From NCBI GenBank assembly GCA_942159475.1, contig OW804095.1, positions 152,944,808 through 153,008,807 on the forward strand: a stretch of DNA of 64,000 nucleotides, written 5' to 3'. A model generated the notes under the pieces. It saw nothing but the letters and a program-made list of their open reading frames with translations. It searched no databases and was not told the origin of the DNA. The position numbers were made by a program, and so were the translations under genes. Source of the stretch: Sthenelais limicola (taxonomy: Eukaryota; Annelida; Polychaeta; Phyllodocida; Sigalionidae). Below are positions 23,334 to 34,724 of the stretch, piece by piece (the first letter of the stretch is position 1; each line of letters begins with the position of its first letter).

Positions 23334-23634
23334 AGGCCACACAAAGAAATAGATGTGTTTCCGATTTATCTGGCTGAAAACTAGGTAGGAGGATGGTATT
23401 TAGGAAACCACATTCCAGGAACTGGAAAAATGTCTATTTTATAACAATAGTTGTTTTAAACAAGGAAAATGTGCTTTTTGACAGTTCCTGGTTAGGAAAA
23501 CCTGTTCTCCTGCTTTTATTAGCTTTTTAGTGAAAAGAAAAAAAAATCAGGCATGGTCAAACAATTTTCAGGTGGGGGGAGGTTTTTCTAGGTAGGGGGG
23601 TAAATCTGAAACATGCCTATTTCTCTATTGGCCT
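23334..23634 (+). mobile_element. M4 element
   Basis: Begins AGGCCACACAAAGAAATAG and ends CCTATTTCTCTATTGGCCT, with the family words GTTTCCGATTTATCTGGCTG and ATAACAATAGTTGTTTT. No clear target duplication. Confidence 0.75.
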
Positions 23635-23950
23635 AAGTCTAGAGCAGCGATACCCAATACATGGGGTTAAAGTCAAGGACTGGCAGTGACGCAGCAAAAG
23701 CAGCATTTTGCCAGTCAACAGGGGCCATTGGCGGGGCTTATAATGGCCCTTTACTACACAGTGCCCTGTCGACCCGTGCCCTGAGGGCTTCTAGTGGGGG
23801 GGGGAGGTAGAAGGGCTTGCCTGGCCTACCCCCCCCCCCCCCGCCCCCTTTACCCCCTTCCCCTGTATAGATCATGCTTCATGCCATGACCTTTTGTTGA
23901 ATTTACTTTTTATCTCATCTTGACGCACCTTTAATGATTTCAACTTGTGA
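23635..23950. repeat. Unique DNA with G and C homopolymer runs
   Basis: A G run near 23795 and a C run of about 14 near 23830. No gene. Confidence 0.45.
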
Positions 23951-24184
23951 ATCAAATCGGCAGAAAATGTACAATCGGCAGATCTACACATTAAGTACAT
24001 TCTACAAAATTAGTAAGAAAAATGGTTAATACTAGTTATATCTGAGTATGTTTGGTATTGCGTTGATTCAAACAATCGGTTTGGTTATGGTGAACTGTAT
24101 TTTGAACCTGATTTCTGTCTGAAATTTGGGTTATTTGAGAGGATTGCTGAAGACAAATTGTACATTTTCTGGTGATTTCACCCA
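23951..24184 (-). mobile_element. M1 element, inverted and diverged
   Basis: Left end AATCGGCAGAAAATGTAC, right end TCTGGTGATTTCACCCAT. The interior word GTATTGCGTTGATTC matches inverted copies. Confidence 0.7.
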
Positions 24185-24527
24185 TAAAGTCTGTACCAAC
24201 GAGCACCATTCTATGCTCATTTGATGACTAATGTGTAATTAGAAGTAGGAGAAGGAATGATGAAAACAATTCGAAACTTTTAGCATTTATAAAAGAACAT
24301 GATTCTTAGAATATCATAAACTGCATGGATTTAAGTATCAACAAATCTTCTCATGAAAGTTTCAAGTCTGAGTTTTATTTTGATGAATGTGTTTTATATG
24401 GCCTTGATTGTGGACACCCAGTGATTAGAAACCTAATTATTTTAAATTAGTTTAGACTCACAGAAAGCGCTTAGGCTCCTCACACCACCCAACAAACTGT
24501 AACAGGATAAACATCCACAAGAGAAAA
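24185..24527. other. AT-rich unique sequence
   Basis: Nothing recognised. Confidence 0.35.
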
Positions 24528-24925
24528 AGGGGATTTGCATGTCCGCCATCTTGTATCTGGATCCGTATGGAATTGTGGGAGTTGTATGTCAGTGTAAAAG
24601 CTATAGAAAACATGTTATGTTCAGCATGGAATATATCGTGAATATTGCATGGCCTTTTTGCACACAAAATTCCTGAAAGTGTGATAACTAACAATGATCT
24701 CATGTAAATATCCATGTGTTTTACATGTTTCCATAACATATGACTCCATCTTTGACCTTAATGTTTTTATAGCTCATTTACACAAGCTCTGATATTTTCA
24801 AAAAGATCCTTGCATTTTTCGATGAAAATATTGCTAATTATTTGTACGTCATATTTGAACTGAATCCATCCCAGCATGCACTGTAAATTAATAGACTTGA
24901 GTAGTGAGACATGCAAATGCCCTAT
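24528..24925 (+). mobile_element. M5 element, longest copy (about 400 bp)
   Basis: Ends are AGGGGATTTGCATGTCCGCC and GACATGCAAATGCCCTAT. The interior aligns with 15248-15594 plus an extra segment around 24640-24690. It also carries CCGCCATCTTG near the left end. Confidence 0.75.
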
Positions 24926-25505
24926 AGTAGAATGGAGCTATCATTCAGTGTAACCAAGATGTGGCATGCTAGGCCGGGGCTGCTTCTATTAAAAGCAAAC
25001 CACAAATTAACACTCTCACGCTATTCTCGCTCCCAAACGCTCGTAAATCACACTTTACATTTAACAGCCCTCAAAAGTTGAGCTCAATTTACAAAGAGAA
25101 ATCTGTGAAATTTTCATAGAGCACACTTGATCAGGAAAATGCGGCTCGGTGAGCAGTGATCCCAAATAAACCAATCTAAAGAAAATTGGAAAATTCTTGC
25201 GAATTTGCTGCTGATTGGACACATAGGGAGGGGTTTTGATGTCGGGTGACTCTTCATGTGGCACTGAATATTTGTTCAGGGGCCATTTCCTCCGGGCGTA
25301 AGGCTGAGGAATCGCAGTGGATTGCAGTGAAACTCTATCCAGATGCCTTCCTATCAGTAGGGAAGAAGCTAGAGGCATGGGAACCCATTTTGTTGTTGAA
25401 ATATTTTATTTACATGATAAATATAATTTTTAAAAGATCTGTATTTTGAAACTAATTTCTGTTTTAGATTTGGAGGATTTGTGAAGGCGAATTTGTACAT
25501 TCACC
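24926..25505. other. Unique sequence, no gene recognised
   Basis: A - frame of about 105 codons (25061-25378) has no recognisable domain. An M1-like word near 25470 (AGGCGAATTTGTACATTC) may be the scrap of a right end. Confidence 0.35.
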
Positions 25506-25735
25506 CAGGCCAAAAGGAAAAAAAGTATGTTTCCTACTCCCCCCCCCCCCCCGCCACCCCACCCCATCACACACACACTACCTAGAAAAACCTAGCCCCT
25601 AAAAAACCCATGACCATGGCTGACGCGATTTTTCTTTACAAAAAAATGCTAATTAAAATACAGAAAACCCTTAAAAGGTACATTTCTACAAGAAAAATAT
25701 CACTTCCTACCAAGTTCTCAGCTTTATAAATTGGG
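25506..25735 (-). mobile_element. M4 fragment, inverted
   Basis: Starts AGGCCAAAAGGAAAAAAAG and contains CACTACCTAGAAAAACCTA, the reverse complement of the M4 right part. It has a C run near 25539 and is truncated on the right. Confidence 0.55.
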
Positions 25736-25927
25736 ACCTCTATTTGTTGGCTCTACATATCGCCTTAACCCTCCTCCGCTACATATCGCCTTAACCCTTC
25801 TTCTCCTCCAGTAAGCTCCTCACCCAGGAGGAGCAAGAGACGCAGCAGCAGCGTCTCCTCCACGGTCTCTTGGCGCCAGGAGGATCAGACCCTCAACATC
25901 AATATGCACTAATCTGTGCCTCCTGGG

Positions 25928-25972
25928 GCTGCCATGGAGTAACCATGGAGTTACCATGGAGTTACCATGGGG
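25928..25972. repeat. Three units of a 14-bp tandem repeat
   Basis: GGAGTTACCATGGA is repeated about three times with a C/T change in the first. It lies in a moderately GC-rich stretch (25790-26040) that shows no recognised gene. Confidence 0.7.
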
Positions 25973-26051
25973 CCGGATCATAGCGGGCATACCTGCTGGA
26001 GGAGGAGATGGTCTGGAGGACTTCTCCAGGGTTGGGTTACAATACCTACAC

Positions 26052-26271
26052 TATAGGGCACTTGCATTGAGTATAGGGCACTCGCATTGAGTATAGGGCA
26101 CTCGCATTGAGTATAGGGCACTTGCATTGAGTATAGGGCACTCGCATTGAGTATAGGGCACTCGCATTGAGTATAGGGCACTCGCATTGAGTATAGGGCA
26201 CTTGCATTGAGTATAGGGCACTCGCATTGAGTATAGGGCACTTGCATTGAGTATAGGGCACTCGCATTGTG
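26052..26271. repeat. 20-bp tandem repeat, 11 units
   Basis: TATAGGGCACTCGCATTGAG is repeated 11 times without a gap; units 1, 4, 8 and 10 have T in place of C at position 12. The - strand is open in all three frames because the unit has no stop and is not a multiple of three, giving the periodic peptide CPILNASALYSMRVPYTQ. There is no unique spacer between units, so this is not a CRISPR. Confidence 0.97.
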
Positions 26272-26300
26272 CATGACTTGTCAACACCCATTCACTCTAG

Positions 26301-26470
26301 GTACAAACGTTCAGATCAGAATGGTATGTCATGCAGTGATTGGACCCCTACATCGCTAATCGGTTCCTGGCCTAGGGCTAGGCGTTCTAATGGGAATATA
26401 ATGAAATTCCTTAATAGAATTATAATGGCACTTTGCGGTTTGAGGCGAGAGGCCTTCCCGTACCTCCGTT
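26301..26470 (+). mobile_element. M2 element, both ends eroded
   Basis: Holds TCAGATCAGAATGGTATGTC to GAGGCGAGAGGCCTTCCCG. It begins only 30 bases after the 20-bp tandem array. Confidence 0.75.
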
Positions 26471-26990
26471 TATTCTAAATGTACGTATTTGTGAAATTGA
26501 TCAAATTATCAACATCAAACTAGAGCAACAGTGTTAAACACAAACACCCCTGAATGTAATAAAGACTGAAGCGACAACTCTTTCAATTGAAAACAAGCAA
26601 AAGAGTGGCAAGGCAAAGCCCCTATAAAGCCTCCTTAACACATAAACAAACGGAGTGTTCCCCACCGGAGTGCTGATATTTATACGCCTCATCGTGAACT
26701 TGTAACCCCGCAGTGGTATCAATCATTTTGATTAGAATGAAAATCATATTTTAGTCTCGGTAATCTCAACCTCTGTCTCCGGTATGGAATCCGGCCTATG
26801 TCTGTAACTCAGTACGATTTTAGCAGCAAGCTTGGATTAACAATATCATGGTAGGGCGATAATAGGGGGGATCCATGTCTTGGACTGGATTAGCAGCTTA
26901 TTGCTTGAGTGGTAGGTGCGAAAATATATTTAGGGGGAGGGCTGAGGGGGGTGGGGGGGGGGGGGGTGATGGAGGTGCCAAAGCAACGTA
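26471..26990. repeat. Unique sequence ending in a long G run
   Basis: A G run of about 14 lies at 26950-26966 within GGGCTGAGGGGGGTGGG. No gene. Confidence 0.4.
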
Positions 26991-27225
26991 CAGTCTAGGC
27001 TCAGTCTCTCATATCAGATAATAGTATGTCAGTGATTGGACGCCTACTGCGCTAATGACTTCCTTGTATGGGATTATAATGGCATTTTGCGGTTTGGAGC
27101 ATAGACAGTTTACAGTCAAGACCCAAAGTTGGGAGAGTCCCTTCAAACGAAGGAAAAACCTCTCGCCTTAAACCGCAAAGTGCTATTATAATCCCATTAA
27201 GATCGCAAAATGTCATTATAATATT
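26991..27225. mobile_element. Two partial M2 copies in opposite directions
   Basis: 26991-27107 starts CAGTCTAGGCTCAG (+), and 27111-27225 reads CAGTCAAGACCCAAAGTTGG (-). They abut with a few bases between, like fused end pieces. Confidence 0.7.
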
Positions 27226-27705
27226 AATTCCCTTTAGAAACTAAATGAACTCATGAGGGTCCCAAACCACACTTTTCATAATCAAATTTCACAAACACTT
27301 ATGACATTAAAAAGAGGGGACAGAACCTCTCCCCCCCCCCCCGCCCGCTTTCTCTGACCCCCAAATGGCACTAACACATTTAATGTTCATGAGAGGGGGC
27401 AGAACCCCTTGGGCCCCCTTTTCTGTGACCCGCACCTCAGTAGAAATTTGAGCTGGCTTCTAGTGGTAGCGTTAATAGGTAGATAAGGGGGAAGCCACTG
27501 TGGTATTCAGCTATAGAAGCCACACACGATGATAGCACGGTACTAGGGACAATAGGTTATCATGCAGGGGAACACTGACGCCTCAACCTATCTAAAATCG
27601 TTTTGTTTATCTCCGGGCTTATTTTTATTTTGTCACTTGAGTATTTAGAGCGTTTGGTGGAGGGAGATACTGCACGGTGCAGTAGGCAGGGGCAGTGAGA
27701 AGAAT
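27226..27705. other. Unique sequence with a C run
   Basis: A C run lies at 27331-27342. Two similar ACTAACACATT / CATGAG-type stretches around 27290-27400 hint at a short decayed duplication. No gene. Confidence 0.35.
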
Positions 27706-27970
27706 AGGGACAGAGAATAGGGACAGAGAATAGGGACAGAGAATAGGGACAGGGAATAGGGATAGAGAATGGGGACAGAGAATAGGGATAGAGAATAGGG
27801 ATAGAGAATAGGGACAGGAAACAGGGACAGAGAATAGGGACAGGAAACAGGGACAGAGAATAGGGATAGAGAATGGGGATAGAGAATGGGGACAGAGAAT
27901 AGGGATAGAGAATAGGGATAGAGAATAGGGACAGGAAATAGGGACAGGAAATAGGGACAGAGAATAGGGG
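27706..27970. repeat. 13-bp tandem repeat, purine-rich, about 20 units
   Basis: Units of TAGGGACAGAGAA type, with variants TAGGGATAGAGAA and CAGGGACAGGAAA. The + strand is nearly all purine. The - strand frame through it (SLFSVPILYPY repeats) is a by-product. Confidence 0.93.
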
Positions 27971-29036
27971 AAAAAAGGAAATAGGGAAAGTAAGGAGAAT
28001 GAATTAAGGGGAAAGTGTCAGATCGTCTGAAAATGTACATTCGGCAGTTGGCCAAACAATTGTATCTAAGATAATGAATTTGATCGGAATAGACACAATT
28101 ATTGATTTCTGGCTGATTTTCAACCGAATTCGAAATCCGTTGGTCGATCGTATTAGTGTGTCTCGCCCTTTACTTGAATAAAAATAATTAAAAGCAGACA
28201 ATGATAACAAATAAAAAATGAAGCTATAGAAAATTATCACATGAATTTATCATTAGATCATCACCATAAAAGCGCAGCTTAACGCCCTTCAGATACAAAC
28301 CTTGCACAAGTAAAGAATTAACAATTCCAGCAAAGGTTACATTAACCATAAATCAGTCATCAGCAATCAGATAAGCTGAAGAGTTAAGAGCCAACCAGTC
28401 AACCGTAAATTCGTACACAGTAATATTGTAATTAATTATAGAAATGTTTATTTTATATGCGAGAAAAGATAGTTTACATCAGAATTGAAAATTGTTTTTT
28501 CCAGGTCTGAGGTGTAAAGGTAGAGTGTTTAGTTATATCAACGAGATATCAACGAGATATCAACGAGATATCAACGAGATATCACGAGATATTAATGAGA
28601 GTAAAATGGTTGATGGTACTGAGGCGAGCAGGTAATAAGGCACATTAGACTGAATGATTTATAGATAGATACAACATATAACGGTACAGGTCAAAATGCA
28701 GAACGCGTACGATTGAGCTATAGAGATCTATAGTTGAACATTCAATAATTTGTTGCACCATTGACCGAATTATTTCCGAACAAAATAATGAAAAATAATT
28801 GATTAATTGACAGCATAAAATTCACTTCCTTTCAACGAGATTCAGCATAAAATTCACTTCCTTTCAAAGGCAATATTACACTATGGATTGTTGTGCAGTT
28901 TGATGAAATAGCCTTATTGCTTTATAAGAAATATGGGACGATATATGACCAGATAATTAGATGTGTATTATAGTGTATCAAACCTATATAGGAACCGAAC
29001 ACTCCGCAAGATCATTGCGCCACTGAACCAGATTCA
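27971..29036. repeat. AT-rich DNA with two short tandem repeats
   Basis: ATATCAACGAG is repeated about five times at 28534-28592. A unit of about 33 bases containing CAGCATAAAATTCACTTCCT occurs twice at 28821-28886. An M1-type word (GTCTGAAAATGTACATTCGG) is at 28025 without the rest. No gene. Confidence 0.65.
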
Positions 29037-29250
29037 CAGTCTAGGTCCAAATCCTCAGATCAGATAAGAATGGTATGTCAGTGATTGGACGCCTACTTCG
29101 CTAATCGATTTCCTGGCCTAGGACTAGGCGTTCTAATGGGAATATAATGGCACTCTGCGGTCTTAATGGGATTATAATGGCAATTTGCGGTCTGAGGAGA
29201 GAGGCTTTCCCTCTGTTTGAAGGGACTCTCTCAACTTTGGGCCTCAACTG
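29037..29250 (+). mobile_element. M2 element, complete
   Basis: Begins CAGTCTAGGTCCAAATCC, ends TTTGGGCCTCAACTG. ATTC occurs one base before the left end and directly after the right end, a probable 4-bp duplication. Confidence 0.88.
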
Positions 29251-29731
29251 ATTCCATTGTATTTACTTTCAACCTTTTCCTTTTACAGAATCTTTTAGAA
29301 TAAATCCAAACAATCGCCTCTCAAATGCCTACACAACCCACTAAATCCATAGAGTAATAACCACTACACATGTTATTTAAGGTAATAATGAAAGGCAACT
29401 TGTTGTATAGGAAGCTAGTGTTAGAAAGTGCATTGTTGCAGTAGTGTAGTGATACGATAATTTAGGAAACATGCCCCGCGCTACTTGCCCTTATTCCTCA
29501 CTAGTGGATATTACATTAGCAGAATGAATAGCATTGAATTATTGATGACCAGAGGGAGGTGGAGGCGGGTAGAGGGAATAGCAGGCCACTGGGGGATGGG
29601 TACGGGTGGGTGGGGGGGGGGAGGGGGGGGGGAAGGTTAGTTTTTCTTGTTATTCTACCAGGCTGTTTAGTTAAGTTATTGCAACCATCCTCTTGGGATA
29701 GTATACTACTATACCAGAGCTGAGTACTTAT
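29251..29731. repeat. Unique sequence with a G-rich run
   Basis: GGGTGGGTGGGGGGG and a second G run lie at 29602-29632, able to form a G-quadruplex. No gene. Confidence 0.4.
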
Positions 29732-29962
29732 ATGGGTCAGATTTTCAGAAAATGTACAATTTAACTTCGCCAATCTTCTCAAATAACCCAAATTTCAGAC
29801 GAAAATAAAGTTCAAAATACAGTTCAACCTAACCAAACATAATGCTAGAATCAATGCAATGCCGAATATACTTGAATTTACCTAGTATTGACCAAATTGC
29901 ATCCTAATTTAACAGAATTTACTAAAGCTACCAATTGTACATTTTCTGAAAATCTAACCCAT
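29732..29962 (+). mobile_element. M1 element
   Basis: Begins ATGGGTCAGATTTTCAG, ends GAAAATCTAACCCAT. First of four copies within 1.6 kb. Confidence 0.88.
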
Positions 29963-30260
29963 ATGTTATTCCATTTTCTTTTTCGAGGGTTCAATGGTTC
30001 CTTGAGAGAAAGTTTCTTAATTCTTTGACTGCAAAATCGTCAGTTTCCATTCCCTTATGTTGGTGACATTTGGAAATGTTGGCAATGAATGTCACAAAAT
30101 AGAAATGTCTTACTTTGACAGAAATTAGCAGTTAATGCAACTTTAAGTCACAAACGCCAAAAATGGTTAATTAATCTCTATTAATACACAAGGTGCTACT
30201 CCTGCCTGGTAGGTGGTCATTGCCTCTGTACCACCTCACTCCCACACAGTGAAGCATTAT

Positions 30261-30500
30261 ATGGGTCGGACTTTCAGAAAATCTACAACTGGCAGCTCTA
30301 CACATTTAGTTAAATTCTTCAAAATTAAGCTGCAATTTGGCCAATACTGGGTAAATTTGAGTATATTCGGCATTGCATTGATTCTAGCAATCTGGTTGGT
30401 TAGGTTGAACTGTATTTTGAAGTTTATTTTCGTCTGAAATTTGGGCTATTTGAGAAGATTGGCGAAGTTAAATTGTACATTTTCTGAAAATCTGACTCAT
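30261..30500 (-). mobile_element. M1 element, inverted
   Basis: Begins ATGGGTCGGACTTTCAG, ends GAAAATCTGACTCAT. A - to + conceptual frame across it is not a gene. Confidence 0.87.
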
Positions 30501-30732
30501 ATAGTAGCACACACCTATAACCCTATCCTAACTGCACGTTCATTAAACAGGTTCCTAACCTCAGAAATGGAAACATAAGATATAGTAAATAACACGTCAG
30601 CCTCGAGGTGCATAATTACCTCCAATTGTCCTTCCCACTGAGATCAGCAACGACTAAGTTACACCAGCAAATTATAGACTTTCTTGTCTTTTGTGAAAAG
30701 TCTCCTGACAGCTTCCACATTGTGGGGTATAT

Positions 30733-30971
30733 ATGGGTCAGATTTTCAGAAAATGTACAATTGGCAGCTGTACACATTTAGTAAATTCTGCTAAATTAGG
30801 CTGCAATTTGGTCAATACTAGGTAAATTCGAGTATATTTGGCATTGCATTGATTCTAGCAATCTGTTTGGTTATGTTCAACTGGATTTTGAACCTTATTT
30901 TTGTCTTAAATTTGGGTTATTTGAGAGGATTGGTGAAGGTGAATTGTGCATTTTCTGGCGATTTCATCCAT
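30733..30971 (-). mobile_element. M1 element, inverted
   Basis: Begins ATGGGTCAGATTTTCAG; the right end, CTGGCGATTTCATCCAT, belongs to the variant end seen in the copies at 23951 and 36149. The left and right ends thus come from different M1 subtypes. Confidence 0.85.
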
Positions 30972-31070
30972 ATGCAGCAGGCTAATAACAAGTGCTGCTC
31001 CTGTGGATTAGTACACAGGCCACAAGAATGCACATAAATAGCGCTTTTTCTACTGCAGTAAACACAACAC

Positions 31071-31375
31071 ATTTGTGCGAAGGCATTTCTGCAGAAAGAG
31101 TAAAGGGGTCAGATTTTCAGAAAATGTACAATTGGCAGCTGTACACATTTAGTAAATTCTGCTAAAGTAGGCTGCAATGTGGTCAATACTAGGTAAATTC
31201 GAGTATATTCCGCATTGCATTGATCCTAGCAATCTGTTTGGTTAGGTTGAACTGTATTTTGAAACTGATGTTTGTCTGAAATTTGGGTTATTTGAGAAGA
31301 TTAGTGAAGACGAATTGTACATTTTCTTTAAATCTGATCCATTGGTGGGAAGGCATTTCTGGAGAAAGAGTAGAG
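31071..31375 (-). mobile_element. M1 element with a 35-bp flanking duplication
   Basis: The element occupies 31106-31340, from GGGTCAGATTTTCAG to TTTAAATCTGATCC. The 35 bases to its left (31071-31105, containing GAAGGCATTTCTGCAGAAAG) and to its right (31341-31375) match at 31 positions and abut the element on both sides. Confidence 0.9.
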
Positions 31376-31688
31376 ACTAAAACATGGGATACCACCCAGA
31401 TAGTTGAGCAGAAGGAGGGATGTTTATGAACAAGTCACCAAGCGTTGGTGGTTAGGGAGGAGAAGGACGAGGTGTATTCCACTAATGAAACTTGTATGTA
31501 ACTGACAAACCTTGAAACAAGAACAGGTTTTCATAAGAAAACTTCACAAACATTTATTTATTTATTTATTTACAGAGTAGCACGTAGGAGTACTATACGC
31601 TCTCTAATGTTAGATCGTATTCACCAACATTACATTTGCTACGTTAACATAGTTGTTTTAAACAAGAGTATCGTTCTTAAATACTATT
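31376..31688. repeat. Unique sequence with (TTTA)n
   Basis: Four to five TTTA units at 31553-31571. Nothing else recognised. Confidence 0.4.
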
Positions 31689-32026
31689 AGGCCAAAAAGA
31701 AAGAAGGTGTATTTCCAATTTATCTGGCTGAACACTAGGTAGGGGGGTTTTGTTAATTTTTTTTGTTTGGAAACCACCTCCCAGGAACTGAAAAAAATGT
31801 CTTTTTCATAACAATAGTTGTTTTGAACATGGGAAATGTGCTTTTTGACAGTTTTGGGTTAGGAAAACCCGTTTTCCTGCTTTTATAAGCTTTTTTTGTC
31901 AAAAAATCCAAAAAAAGTAAGATATGATGGGGAGAAAATCAGGTATGGTAAAAAAACTTTTAGGTAGGGTAAGGTTTTTCTAGGTAGGGGGGGTAAATCG
32001 GAAACACACCTATTTTTTTTTGGCCT
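31689..32026 (+). mobile_element. M4 element
   Basis: Begins AGGCCAAAAAGAAAG and ends CACACCTATTTTTTTTTGGCCT. Nearly the same as 16933-17271 over CATAACAATAGTTGTTTT through GTAAGATATGATGGGG, which suggests fairly recent movement. Confidence 0.83.
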
Positions 32027-32355
32027 TACGAATATTGGCCTTTCAAGTGAATAAAATAAAACCTGTTTCCATCGTATCTCTTTAAAGAGTACATTTATGA
32101 GTCAAGATATGAACATTCCTAAGTTCCTAGACGCATCAAAAGTTATTTTTTTACAGTTTATCGCAGGCTTTCTTCCTATATGTGGAATTCATGAAGAAGA
32201 TCAAGTTCAACCAAGGACGTTTTATTGATATGAAATTGTATGTACAAAACTGTGTATTAATCTACATTTTGAAAGTAAAAATGATGTACGATACTTGTAA
32301 ATTTAGATGATTTTTGTTATGGTGGACACATGAATTAACTCGCATTATACATACC

Positions 32356-32450
32356 CAGTCTGGGCTTAGAGTTGAGAGAGTCCCTCCAAACTGAGGGAAA
32401 GCCTTTCGCCCTAAGTCAGGAAAAGCATTAATTAACGCAGAAGGCGTCCA
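32356..32450 (-). mobile_element. M2 fragment, inverted
   Basis: CAGTCTGGGCTTAGAGTTGA through CTGAGGGAAAGCCT, then decayed family sequence up to ATCACTGCAT. Confidence 0.65.
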
Positions 32451-32480
32451 ATCACTGCATTGCCATTGTCTCCCAGCTTC

Positions 32481-32694
32481 CAGTCCAGGCCCAAACCCTC
32501 AGATCCGATAAGAATGGTATGTCAGTGATTGGACGCCTACTTTCCTAATCGCTTTCCCAGCCTAAGACTCGACATTTTAGTGGGAAGATAACGACATTTT
32601 GCAGTCTTAATGGAATTATAATGGCACTTAGCGGTTTGAGGCGAGAGGCTTTCCCTTCGTTTGAAGGGACTCTCTCATCTCTGGGCCTAGAGTG
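32481..32694 (+). mobile_element. M2 element, complete
   Basis: Begins CAGTCCAGGCCCAAACCC, ends TCTGGGCCTAGAGTG. Close in sequence to 2162-2365. Flanks show no convincing duplication. Confidence 0.87.
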
Positions 32695-33755
32695 TTTTTG
32701 CAAGAGAAAGCGAGCGGGAGGAAGACATGAAATAATCACAACTCAAATCCTAATTGGACTTAACATGATCATGTCAAAGCCTTCTAATTTGAGGCCAGGG
32801 TGAAATGAATGTTAAGGTCACGGGGTTAACCCTTTTAAGTTACCCTCCCCCATGATGCTTCCCCCAGCTCGAGGGGTGATGACCATTACCCCAACTCCCC
32901 TGGCCCCAACCCCCGACAACAAAAGCAAAATTAGGCCTTCACTCCATGTTGGGGTAATATCCTTCTTCACGCAAGCAACACATTAAATCCAGAGAGGTGT
33001 GAGGTTGGGGGTGGGGTGGGGGGTGGGGGTGAAGTTGGGGGTGGAGGGTGAGTTGGGGGGGGTGGGGGGAGGTTGGGGGTGTGTGTGGATCGGGAAATGT
33101 ATCCTGGTGGAAGAGGGGGTGTGGGGTGTGAGGGAGAGGACTAAAAAAGGGGTTATAATTGGCCTAGCCTTAAATGCATATTGTTCTGAACCTCCCAATG
33201 TTTTATTTTAGGCCTTTGTTAAACATTTGGTTGACAAAAATATAGACCCTTACGCTTATAACCTCCATGTCATGAATCAAAACACCAAATTTAGATCTCC
33301 CATACTTTCTTCCTGATGAAATTAATTTGACCTATATATGTGTACTTATTTGGAACGAATAACAAGCGATGGTCGTCATTCATTTAATTATAATCTTCAT
33401 AATTTATAAAATAAAAACTACGAATATTAATTGATGTTATTGAGGAGAAATAAGCCCCCCCCCTCTACCCCCACCCTTACCCTTACCCCACCCCACTCTG
33501 GCTTACTGCAATCAGGCACTACTTGGGGGCATTTCCCATATTAATGGCCTGATCCTTCCTCCTCTCATGCCAGTCTAACTCCTAGACAGCTCTCTCTAAT
33601 TTATGTACCTTTCTCATGAGCAGCAAGTGTGAGATGTTGACTCGAGGGATGGATTCACACGCTGCGCTGATTTGCATACATATTTAGTTGCGCTTCATAA
33701 TTGACTTATGGCCTTTCTAACTCTTCGTATATAATAAGGGAGAGATGGAGGTAAG
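32695..33755. repeat. Unique sequence with a strongly G-rich strand at 32998-33140
   Basis: Repeated GGGGTGG/GGGGGTG words over about 140 bases on the + strand give open frames on both strands and good G-quadruplex potential. The rest, including a C-rich patch near 33455-33500, shows no gene. Confidence 0.5.
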
Positions 33756-33977
33756 GGGGTTTGTAGAAAATGTACATTTCAACTTCGCCAATCTTCTCAA
33801 ATAACCCAAATATCAGACGGAAATGAAGTTCAAAATGCAGTTCACCCTAACCAAACAGATTGCTAGCATCAATGCAATGGCGAATATATTGGAATTTACC
33901 TAGTATTGACCAAATTGCAGCCTAATTGAGCAGAATGTGTACAGCTGCCAATTGTAGATTTTCTGACAATCTGGCCC
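33756..33977 (+). mobile_element. M1 element, left end damaged
   Basis: Left end GGGGGTTTGTAGAAAATG is altered; interior and right end (GACAATCTGGCCC) match M1. Confidence 0.78.
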
Positions 33978-34093
33978 AAGGGTGTGTGTAAGACCACGGG
34001 ATTCACTGATTACGCTAGTGTGAGAGGAGGGACACACTCATGCACACAAGTAGGTGAGTGTGAAGTTGTAGATTGTTTATTGGCCAGAGGGTT

Positions 34094-34312
34094 GAAAGGT
34101 CCAGTCTAGGCCCAAACTTGAGAGAGTCCCTTCAAACTGAGGGAAAGCCTCTCGCCTCAAACCGCACAGTGCCATTATATTTCCATTAAGTCCGCAAAAT
34201 GTCATTATATTCCCATTAAAACGCCGAGTTCTAGGACAAGAAACCGATTAGCGAGGTAGGCTGGCATACCATTCTTATCTGATCTTAGGGTTAGACCTAG
34301 AGTGGAAAGGTC
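34094..34312 (-). mobile_element. M2 element with an 8-bp flanking duplication
   Basis: The element occupies 34102-34304 (CAGTCTAGGCCCAAAC to TTAGACCTAGAGTG). GAAAGGTC lies directly outside both ends. Confidence 0.9.
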
Positions 34313-34724
34313 CTCCTACCCCCCCTCAATCCATCCAACTTTTGATACATAGACAAATGAATATGAAAGAAGAAAATCATTGTCTTTCCGATACCAAGGA
34401 CACTTCTCTACCTCACCAGGAGGAATTCAAACTCACCCAGATTTAAGAATAAGTTCTTTGAATAAAAATAGTGAAATCTAAGTAAATCAAAATACATTAT
34501 TCTGCATTTTTGGACCAGAGGTTATAACAGCTTAGCATTAATGGACATCGAGCCTTCCATCTAAACAAAGAAATGAATTGTATACATGTCCCAAATCTGC
34601 ACCAAAGGTACTATATAATATGAGTATAGCACCTTGAAGGCACTGAGTCAGATCCTATATGGGCTACGTCAGGGAGAGCAATGGCTATAAAATGCATTTT
34701 TATTCTGGTTGGAGAGCGCAAAGT
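34313..34724. other. Unique sequence
   Basis: Nothing recognised. Confidence 0.35.

Noticed and set aside
26052..26271. CRISPR array
   Set aside because: The 20-bp units follow each other without unique spacers, and the genome is animal.
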